Shown in pieces: positions 33,750 to 40,660 of a stretch of DNA of 64,000 nucleotides. Within the stretch, counting starts at the first letter, position 1. The number at the start of each line of letters is the position of its first letter. A program made the translations under genes and the position numbers. The notes under the pieces are model-generated. The model saw only the letters and a program-made list of their open reading frames with translations, was not told the origin of the DNA and ran no database searches. This stretch comes from Desulfobacteraceae bacterium (lineage in GTDB: Bacteria; Desulfobacterota; Desulfobacteria; Desulfobacterales; Desulfosalsimonadaceae): assembly GCA_011390465.1 (NCBI GenBank), contig JAABSH010000008.1, forward strand, positions 50,487 through 114,486. The letters run 5' to 3'.

Positions 33750-34614
33750 CGGCATCCGGCAGTCCCGCCAGCTGATGCACCATCCAGGCATATCCTGATC
33801 GGATGCCGCCGGTGCAGTAATAAACCACGGGTTTTTTCAAATCCACGTTCTTTTTTACAAGCAGGGCTTTCACGTCTTCTGGCGAAATAAACCGCCGGTG
33901 CGGGCCGTCGTAAAATTTCTCCCAGGGGATGTGAACAGCACCCGGAAGATGGCCGGGAAGATATTCCGTGAGATATTTCCGGGTATCCACCAGGGTGATG
34001 GTGTTGCCGGCTCGGGCGATGTCTTCCGCGGTCATGTTTTGATCCGGCTGAAGATTGATCGAATAGGTTTTTTGAGAAAAATCGGTCTTTTCAGATGTTG
34101 CCACCGGAAGCCCCGTGGCCTGCCACAATGAAAAACCACCGTCCAGACAATACACCGGCCCCTCATGTCCCAGCCAGGCAAAAACCCAGGCAACCCAGCC
34201 TTCGCCGCCCCAGCTCGTATCCGCATCCCCGTAAACCACCACGGCATCCGTATGGCTGATGCCCAGTTTGCCCAAAGCGGCTGCCAATTCTTCCGGCGGA
34301 AAGGTCCGGTAGGGCACGCCGCCTGCGTCCGTTCGGGTGTAGGTTTCCCAGGAAAAAGACCGGGCCTCGGGAATGCGGCCTGCCTGAAATTTTTTGACAG
34401 GGCGGCCGTCCAGAAAAATGAGGCTGTTTTGTTTTGCGGCCGCATCAGACACACTGATTTTTTTCAGATCTATTTTTTTCGAATCCAGGCCCGCTGCCGG
34501 CGCGCACAGCAAAAGGACGGTGACCATAGCTATTAACGGCATGATCACCATTTGCAATAAACGATTAAATTGTCGGTAAGTTATCTTTCGGGTCGTGCAT
34601 AAATCAAGGTTCAA
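33694..34614 (-). CDS. Exported two-domain rhodanese (thiosulfate sulfurtransferase)
   Basis: About 306 residues from a TTG at 34614, preferred because AAAGGA precedes it. A signal peptide with a long n-region has its hydrophobic core at LIAMVTVLLLCAPAAG. Two rhodanese domains: the first lacks the catalytic Cys (AVVVYGDADTSWGG), the second has it (YYCTGGIRSGYAW). That inactive-active order is standard for thiosulfate sulfurtransferases. It should act in the periplasm on thiosulfate, persulfide or a selenium analogue. The same design is repeated three times in the lipoprotein at 40661-43537. The coding end overlaps the convergent GT87-like gene. Confidence 0.85.
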   Translation of the reverse strand: MNLDLCTTRKITYRQFNRLLQMVIMPLIAMVTVLLLCAPAAGLDSKKIDLKKISVSDAAAKQNSLIFLDGRPVKKFQAGRIPEARSFSWETYTRTDAGGVPYRTFPPEELAAALGKLGISHTDAVVVYGDADTSWGGEGWVAWVFAWLGHEGPVYCLDGGFSLWQATGLPVATSEKTDFSQKTYSINLQPDQNMTAEDIARAGNTITLVDTRKYLTEYLPGHLPGAVHIPWEKFYDGPHRRFISPEDVKALLVKKNVDLKKPVVYYCTGGIRSGYAWMVHQLAGLPDAVNFEGGTEEWNRIKKPMP

Positions 34615-34662
34615 AAGATTTTCCTTTATTAATGTATGCAGGAGGCAATGATGGTTATGGCA

Positions 34663-34728
34663 GTAGGGGCGAATGGCATTCGCCCATCCCCGTTCAATCA
34701 TAAAAAGGCGTATACCATACGCCCCTAC
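34663..34728. repeat. GTAGGGGCG palindromic repeat
   Basis: GTAGGGGC (34663-34670) and GCCCCTAC (34721-34728) bound two nested palindromes, GGGCGAATGGCATTCGCCC and GGCGTATACCATACGCC. It is a small hairpin-rich intergenic element of a type found scattered in many genomes. Confidence 0.75.
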
Positions 34729-34778
34729 AATGGCGGTGGCCGGAACCTTGGTCAGCCCTGATTATTAAAAAGCTGTCT

Positions 34779-35624
34779 CTATTTATCCGGCTGAAAAGAA
34801 ACGGCAAAGGTCCATGTCGCGCCTTTGGCCGTATTTTCTCCCCAAACCGCCGGTGTGTATCCCAGTTCCAGCCCCCATTGGGTGGTAATATGGTATCCCA
34901 GGGTCAGGTCCAGTTTGGCAAGATCATATTCCAGGGTGGATGTGGGGTTGCCGAAATCATCGGTAACGTTATCGGCATTGTCCATGCTCATCAGGGCGTC
35001 CAGCTTTGCCCGGCCGTAGAAATTTTTGCCGAATTCCGAGCCGATTTCCACCAGATAGCGGAACTCGTCCGACGGCGCTTTGGCCCGCCATCGGTACCCG
35101 GCCTCCAGGTTCATGTACCCGGGAATCGCCGGCCACAGGGACCGGCCATAAAGAAGGCGCACTTCATAGTCATACTGGCCGTTGCCCAGGGGCAAGGCAT
35201 CGTCTTCATCATAGAGTTCCGGAATTTTCACCAGGCCCTGGACGGAAAAAATGCCGATATCGCTGTTGTGCAGCCGGTACCGGAGGCCCAGGTCCACATC
35301 CCCCATGCCGTCGGTTTCATATTTAAAATAATCATCTTCCCGTTCAATCATTTTATAATACACGGAACCGATCACCGTGAGTTCATCGAAAACACCGTAT
35401 TCCAGGTAATAATTGAGGTTGAAATCCGTAAACTCGCCGTTAAACGGCATGGTGCGGGAATCGCCGTCCGCGTCATATTCTTCGTCCGCATAATAATAAT
35501 TGGCAGCGGCCCGGTGATAGCTTTTTCCCTTTTCCTGGGTCCAGGCCCCGGCAAATGCCATCCCGGCGGTCATCAGCACGAGACAGGCCGCCAGCATCGG
35601 CTGAAGTAACATCTTTTTTTTCAT
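34779..35624 (-). CDS. Outer-membrane beta-barrel protein of unknown function
   Basis: A 281-residue protein with a signal peptide ending in AFA (GAWTQEKG follows). Strands alternate throughout (DFNLNYYLEYGVFDELTVIG, DLGLRYRLHNSDIGIFSV, LTLGYHITTQWGLELGYTP), and the end is TFAVSFQPDK. The final residue is not aromatic, unlike many barrels. It may be a small transporter or phenol-type MetA-like barrel. It lies between the two-domain rhodanese and the HdrD-VTT fusion on the same strand, so it could be the pore for the same substrate. A degenerate relative of the 22-nt motif (14 of 22 positions) is at about 35652-35673. Confidence 0.65.
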   Translation of the reverse strand: MKKKMLLQPMLAACLVLMTAGMAFAGAWTQEKGKSYHRAAANYYYADEEYDADGDSRTMPFNGEFTDFNLNYYLEYGVFDELTVIGSVYYKMIEREDDYFKYETDGMGDVDLGLRYRLHNSDIGIFSVQGLVKIPELYDEDDALPLGNGQYDYEVRLLYGRSLWPAIPGYMNLEAGYRWRAKAPSDEFRYLVEIGSEFGKNFYGRAKLDALMSMDNADNVTDDFGNPTSTLEYDLAKLDLTLGYHITTQWGLELGYTPAVWGENTAKGATWTFAVSFQPDK

Positions 35625-35689
35625 CGTCAGACTCCATTATATTTTAATCGTTGTGTCAAATTTATATCGTAATTTTTAAAAAAACATTA

Positions 35690-35759
35690 TCTCGCGCAGA
35701 GCCGCTGAGCTCGCAGAGAAAAAAATCTCAGCGCCTCAGCGTCTCTGCGGGATAAAAAA
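35690..35759. repeat. CGCAGAG dispersed repeat, copy 4
   Basis: TCTCGCGCAGAGCCGCTGAG, CTCGCAGAGAAAAAAATCTC and GCGCCTCAGCGTCTCTGCGG in order. It is closest to copy 3 and separates the outer-membrane barrel from the HdrD-VTT gene. Confidence 0.75.
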
Positions 35760-35786
35760 TGTTATGAAAAATGTCCCCCAAATTTT

Positions 35787-37658
35787 CTATGACAATTCAA
35801 GGTCCTTTTCCTGGGCCGGCCGGAATTTCCGAACCATTATCGGAATCAGGGATACCAGTACAATCAGCAGAATGCCGATGACAAAGGCGGGTGAAATGTT
35901 CCCCTTGAGCAGATCAATAAATGAGCTGGAAAAAACAATAAACGCCACGCAGGCCGGGAGCATGCAGACAAACGAGGTCACCGCATAGGGCAGAAATTTG
36001 ATCGGCGTCAGCCCGAAGGCGTAATTGAGCAGGTTAAACGGAAACAGGGGCACCAGGCGGGTGAAGGCCACGATTTTCCAGCCGTTTTTCTCAACGCTCT
36101 GGTCCAGCTTTTTCCACCGGGGGCTGGAAAGCTTGGCGGCGACCCAGTCCCGGGCCACATACCGGGAGATGAGAAACGCGAGACTTGCCCCGGCAGTGGC
36201 GCCGGTGATACTGTACACCACCCCCCAGAACGAGCCAAAGAGAATTCCGGCGGCAATGGTCAGTGGCAGGCCGGGCATGAAAAGGGAGGGTGCCAGGCTG
36301 TAGAGAAGTATGAAGGCCGCCGGCGCAAGCGGCCCCAGAGAGGCCACAGTCCGGCGAAGGGTTTCGGCGTCAAAATTGTCCAGAATGCCGGACACCCGGA
36401 TACCCGCAATAGCGGCAATAACAGCGGCCAGGATCAGGATTTTTTTTATTTTGGCGCTGCCGTTGCCCGCCGGGGCGAAAATAGAGGTAAACGTTCTTTC
36501 CCGGGTAACCGGAGCGGGGTGGTTGTTTTGCACGTAGCGTTTCAGGCGAATCCGGTTGAAATAGGTCATTGGCGCCCGGGCCACTTTCCGGGTCCCGGCG
36601 GTCACATCGTCGGGATGAAAAACCGCGTCCAGAATATGGTCCGTGGGGGTTTTTTTGTTCAGGAAATTGGCGCATCCCGCGCAATAGGTCAGCAGGCGGC
36701 GGTTGGCCGCTTCTTGTTTGCGCCGCTCCCCCCATGTTTGAGCCAATTTGGAATTTACGCATCCCACGGACCCGCCTTCTCCGCAGCACAGGGTTGTTTT
36801 GCCGCTGTGGTGCATTTCTTCCAGCGTGAAACCTGCGGCACCGGCCAGTTTGCGGACCGATGCCTGAATTTCCGGTTCATTTCTGAGAACACAGGGATCA
36901 TGGATGGCAGCCACAGGGGAAGCTTTACCGGCAGGGCTGGTCTTCGCATCCTTATCCGCGGATAGCTCCGGCAGGCCGTACACAGGAGCCACGGAGAGGG
37001 GCTTGCCGTAAGTTTTGAATACTTTATAGCAATTCGGACAGACCACAATGACCCGGGTCACCCCGTGATCCGTCAGATAGGCCCGCATTTCTTCAAACAT
37101 GTCGTGAAAATAATCGTTTTTTCCCAGATCATGGGACGGCTTGCAGCAGCAGTCCAGCACAATGCCGAGATTCGGAATGGTTTGTTTGAGCCGCTCATAG
37201 AGGGCGATGGTGGTATCCATGCGGGTGCCGGAAAAGGTGCACCCGGGAAACAAGATGGTATCGCATCCGGCCGGCAGGCTGTACCAGGAATATTTTTGGG
37301 ATACCCCCCGGGCTTCATAGGCCATGATGCCCTTGTGACCGGGCAGAGGCGCCGCTCCCCGTTCCACGGCTTCCCGCCGCATTTCAAGGAATAATTCCAC
37401 CGGAGAGAGTTTCACCGGGCAGACAGCCGCGCACAGGCCGCACAGGCTGCACGAAAATGCCAGGGTCAGCCACTCGGGATTTTCAGGATCATAATTTTTA
37501 GCAATAAACTTTGGCGTTCCGTTCTGTTTTAAAAAATCACATTGGGCCTTGCATTTCGGGCAGTCGATGCACTTTTCCATCATCAATGAGAGCTGCACGG
37601 CAAGGGGTGAGCGCAAAGGGGGGATGAATGGGTCTGATGCGGCAGGCTGAGATTTCAA
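35787..37658 (-). CDS. HdrD-like iron-sulfur protein fused to a VTT (TVP38/TMEM64) membrane domain
   Basis: A 623-residue protein with a TTG start and AAAGGAG upstream. Residues 30-40 and 70-80 are two CxxCxxCxxxC sites for 4Fe-4S clusters. Residues 130-345 carry two CCG domains: C140 with C170-C171 and C207/C210, then C256 with C291-C292 and C326/C329, the fold that holds the noncubane clusters in heterodisulfide reductase HdrB/D. After a linker, residues 405-615 form a VTT/DedA-like membrane domain (FMPGLPLTIAAGILFGSFWG, RLVPLFPFNLLNYAFGL). Linking a thiol/disulfide redox unit to a VTT transporter-like domain is unusual. DedA-type proteins have been implicated in selenite entry in another bacterium. 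A 22-nt motif copy lies about 90 bases upstream. Confidence 0.82.
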   Translation of the reverse strand: MKSQPAASDPFIPPLRSPLAVQLSLMMEKCIDCPKCKAQCDFLKQNGTPKFIAKNYDPENPEWLTLAFSCSLCGLCAAVCPVKLSPVELFLEMRREAVERGAAPLPGHKGIMAYEARGVSQKYSWYSLPAGCDTILFPGCTFSGTRMDTTIALYERLKQTIPNLGIVLDCCCKPSHDLGKNDYFHDMFEEMRAYLTDHGVTRVIVVCPNCYKVFKTYGKPLSVAPVYGLPELSADKDAKTSPAGKASPVAAIHDPCVLRNEPEIQASVRKLAGAAGFTLEEMHHSGKTTLCCGEGGSVGCVNSKLAQTWGERRKQEAANRRLLTYCAGCANFLNKKTPTDHILDAVFHPDDVTAGTRKVARAPMTYFNRIRLKRYVQNNHPAPVTRERTFTSIFAPAGNGSAKIKKILILAAVIAAIAGIRVSGILDNFDAETLRRTVASLGPLAPAAFILLYSLAPSLFMPGLPLTIAAGILFGSFWGVVYSITGATAGASLAFLISRYVARDWVAAKLSSPRWKKLDQSVEKNGWKIVAFTRLVPLFPFNLLNYAFGLTPIKFLPYAVTSFVCMLPACVAFIVFSSSFIDLLKGNISPAFVIGILLIVLVSLIPIMVRKFRPAQEKDLELS

Positions 37659-37745
37659 TGGGCTGCTCCTTTGTCGTTAACTTAGGGGCTGAGAGGTTGA
37701 GCAGAACTTAACTTAAATGGCATAAATAAAATAAAAAATTTCAAT

Positions 37746-37767
37746 CTGTCAAATTGATAATTTCTAT
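37746..37767 (-). promoter_or_regulatory. 22-nt shared operator-like motif, site 3
   Basis: On the minus strand: ATAGAAATTATCAATTTGAC then AG. TTGACA forms a consensus -35 pointing at the HdrD-VTT gene, with an AT-rich -10 region 16-17 bases on. Two TCCATTGAAA direct repeats (37781 and 37801, 20 bases apart) lie on the other side, towards the divergent glycosyltransferase. Confidence 0.65.
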
Positions 37768-37848
37768 TGTTTTTTAAAAATCCATTGAAAAATTCTATAA
37801 TCCATTGAAATGTTGAAGTTTTAAAACGGGTGTGCTAAACGGGCGCCC

Positions 37849-39360
37849 ATGCAGACAGCAATCCTTAACATACTCACAATGGTTCATTTTCTGGCCATGG
37901 CAGGGCTGGCAATGTATGGGGTGCACCGGATCTGGATGATCCGGTGCCGGCGTCATTGCTTGCTCGCACCGCCGGAAGCAGGGGATTTTTTCGAAAACGA
38001 TAGGCCGACCGTCACGGTCCAGATTCCCCTGTATAATGAGCCCCGGGTGGCGGCCCGGATCGTTGACGCAGTGGCGGTGTTCGACTGGCCGGCGGACAAA
38101 CTCGAAATCCAGGTGCTGGATGATTCGGATGACGAGACCCGGACCATTACTGAAGAGCGGGCTGTCTATTGGGCGTCAAAGGGCAAAAACATCCAGGTGA
38201 TCCGCCGGAACCGCCGCATTGGATACAAAGCCGGAGCTCTGGCAGCGGGGCTCGAACAGGCATCCGGTGATTTTATTGCCGTGTTTGACGCGGATTTTGT
38301 GCCGGGTCCGGATTTTCTTAAAAATACCCTGCCGTATTTTTCAGGAAAAGACATCGGCATGGTGCAGGCCCGGTGGGGGTTTTTAAATACAAATTATTCC
38401 TGGCTGACCCGACTCCAGGCGTTATTGCTCTCCGCTCATTTCGGGATTGAGCATGCGGTGCGGTGCGGACGGGGGCTGTTTTTCAATTTTAACGGCACGG
38501 CCGGGGTGTGGCGAAAAACCGCCATCCTATCTGCGGGCGGATGGCAGTCTGATACGGTCACCGAAGACCTGGACCTTAGCTACCGGGCCCAGCTGGCCGG
38601 ATGGCGGTTTGTGTATCTGCATCATGAGGCGGTGCCGTCCGAGCTGCCGGTGACCCTGGCGGACTTCCGGTGTCAGCAGGAACGCTGGGCAAAAGGAGCC
38701 ATCCAAACGGCCCGAAAACTCCTGCCGCGAATTATGTCCGCTTCATTGCCCCTGTCCGTAAAGATAGAAGCGGCGGCCCACCTTCTGGCAAACTGCTGCT
38801 GGGTGTTCGGATTTATTGCTACGCTGACCCTTTACCCGGTATTGATCAACCGCATCGGCATCGGCGTTTATCAGATGCTCTGGATTGATGTCCCCCTGTT
38901 CCTGTTCACCGGCGGCGCCGTCTTAACCTATTATCTTCTGCACGCCATAAAATCCGGGCTGAAACGGTCTTTATTTGTTTTGCCCCTGCTGCCCGCGGCC
39001 AGTATCGGTCTGGCCCCCTTTTTTTCTTTGGCCGTGTTCAAAGGCATGCTGCAAAAAGGCGGGGTATTTGCCCGCACCCCGAAATTCGGTGTTTTAAACA
39101 ACATCCGGGAGCGGAAGTGGCGCCCACTGGTCCTCCGGCATTCCCTTGTAAATATTTTATCAAACCTGGTTCTATTTATTTATATGCTGCTGCCAGTCTT
39201 TTTTTCCACAAGCCGGGGAACATGGCCTGCTCTGCCTTTTTTATGTCTGTTTCCGGCCGGTTTTCTGCTGATTATCCTGTGTGATCTTCGGGAATGCCTG
39301 GCGTGGCTCATGCGGATGGTAAATACGAATTTATTAATGTTTAAACGAAAGGAAGTCTGA
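37849..39360 (+). CDS. Processive family 2 glycosyltransferase, cellulose-synthase-like
   Basis: A 503-residue membrane enzyme: N-terminal helix, then the GT-A catalytic domain with TVQIPLYNEP, EIQVLDDSDDETR, AVFDADFVP, a TEDLDLSYRAQLAGW acceptor motif and QQERWAKGA (the QxxRW of processive synthases), then four or five C-terminal helices. This layout is that of beta-glycan or glucomannan synthases and ceramide glucosyltransferase-like enzymes. The product is unknown. The radical SAM gene follows two bases after its stop. It is divergent from the HdrD-VTT gene. Confidence 0.85.
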   Translation: MQTAILNILTMVHFLAMAGLAMYGVHRIWMIRCRRHCLLAPPEAGDFFENDRPTVTVQIPLYNEPRVAARIVDAVAVFDWPADKLEIQVLDDSDDETRTITEERAVYWASKGKNIQVIRRNRRIGYKAGALAAGLEQASGDFIAVFDADFVPGPDFLKNTLPYFSGKDIGMVQARWGFLNTNYSWLTRLQALLLSAHFGIEHAVRCGRGLFFNFNGTAGVWRKTAILSAGGWQSDTVTEDLDLSYRAQLAGWRFVYLHHEAVPSELPVTLADFRCQQERWAKGAIQTARKLLPRIMSASLPLSVKIEAAAHLLANCCWVFGFIATLTLYPVLINRIGIGVYQMLWIDVPLFLFTGGAVLTYYLLHAIKSGLKRSLFVLPLLPAASIGLAPFFSLAVFKGMLQKGGVFARTPKFGVLNNIRERKWRPLVLRHSLVNILSNLVLFIYMLLPVFFSTSRGTWPALPFLCLFPAGFLLIILCDLRECLAWLMRMVNTNLLMFKRKEV

Positions 39361-39362
39361 AT

Positions 39363-40361
39363 ATGATGAATACAACTGATTTAATCCGGAAATCCGGGGA
39401 CGGCAAGGTATTGTCCCGTGACGAACTGGTCTATCTGCTGGGATTGCCCGTAGACTGTGAGGACACATTTCGGGTTATGGCGGAGGCGGTCCGCGTTTCC
39501 AGGGAAATTTCCGACGGAAAGGCAGAAGTGCATGCACAATTTGCAATCAATCTTGCCCCCTGTCCCTGCGAGTGCCTGTTTTGCTCATTCGCAAAAGCCA
39601 ACAATGTTTTTACATCTGCCACGGAAATTACCCCGGAGCAGGCCGTGGCCCATGCCCTTCAATTTGAAAAAGACGGGGCCAATGCGATATATATAATGAC
39701 AACTGCCACTTATCCGTTTGGGAAATTCATTGAAATCGGCAAAGAAGTGCGAGCGCATTTGAAACCGGAAACCGTTCTCATTGCCAATATCGGGGATCAG
39801 AATCTTGAAGATGCGCGACGGCTCAAAGATGCCGGATTTGCAGGAGTCTATCACGCACTTCGGCTTCGGGAAGGCACGGACACCAAAATTCCGCCGGAAA
39901 AACGGAAAAAAAGCATCCGTCATTTCAAGGAAGCCGGCCTTGTGGTGGGAACCTGTGTGGAACCGGTAGGACCGGAACACACCAATGAGGAATTGGCGGA
40001 CAGAATTGTTTTTACCGCATCCTTTGATCCGGCATTCAGCGGCGCGGCCCGCCGGATTCCGATTCCCGGCACCCGGATGGCTGGACTGGGATCGATTTCG
40101 GAATTGCGAATGGCCCATATCGTTGCGGTTACGCGCCTTGGAATGCCACGGTCGGTCATGGGCAACTGCACCCATGAACCTTGCACTTTGGGAGCCATTG
40201 GCGGGGCGAATTTTTTCTGGGCCGAAGTGGGCGCCAATCCAAGGGATATCAAAGAGAAAACCGAAGAAGGCAGGGGCGAATCCGTTGCTTCCTGCGGCAC
40301 CCTTTTTCAGGAAAGCGAGTGGGATAAGTGGGAAGGCGCTTCCCGATTTTTTTTCAAATAA
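39363..40361 (+). CDS. BioB-like radical SAM enzyme of unknown substrate
   Basis: A 332-residue protein. The radical SAM cluster CxxxCxxC is C67-PCE-C71-LF-C74, with an extra Cys at 69. The order and the late motifs (EPVGPEHTNEELADRI, RRIPIPGTRMAG, NCTHEPCTLGAIGGANFFWAEVG) resemble the BioB/HydE/HmdB group rather than spiral methylthiotransferases. A second CTHEPC pair may bind another cluster. It is tightly linked to the glycan synthase upstream, so the two share a transcript ending at the strong terminator at 40437. The reaction is not predictable from sequence. Confidence 0.78.
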   Translation: MMNTTDLIRKSGDGKVLSRDELVYLLGLPVDCEDTFRVMAEAVRVSREISDGKAEVHAQFAINLAPCPCECLFCSFAKANNVFTSATEITPEQAVAHALQFEKDGANAIYIMTTATYPFGKFIEIGKEVRAHLKPETVLIANIGDQNLEDARRLKDAGFAGVYHALRLREGTDTKIPPEKRKKSIRHFKEAGLVVGTCVEPVGPEHTNEELADRIVFTASFDPAFSGAARRIPIPGTRMAGLGSISELRMAHIVAVTRLGMPRSVMGNCTHEPCTLGAIGGANFFWAEVGANPRDIKEKTEEGRGESVASCGTLFQESEWDKWEGASRFFFK

Positions 40362-40436
40362 GGATAGCATAAAATCTTGCTGGATTTTGATAATAAACCA
40401 CTAATTTTTTTGTCAGCTATTTAAGGTTTAAGAAAA

Positions 40437-40467
40437 CAAAAGGCCGCTCGGATTGAGCGGCCTTTTG
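40437..40467 (+). terminator. Strong Rho-independent terminator after the radical SAM gene
   Basis: AGGCCGCTC (40441-40449) pairs with GAGCGGCCT (40455-40463), flanked by AAAA and TTTTG. The same hairpin reads as a terminator from either side. Confidence 0.88.
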
Positions 40468-40660
40468 TCATTTATGAACATTTGGTTTTTACCGGCGGGT
40501 TTTATTCCGTTGCCGGCAGGTTCGGTCTCTGGTCCAGGATGGGATTCAATACAGGACTGTCGCCGTTATAGGCCGATCCTTGGCCCATACCCGGAATTGT
40601 CAAAATTGGCGATGTCCGGATATCCGATCATGCGCGCGTAGCCATAAGCAAATGGAGCGG

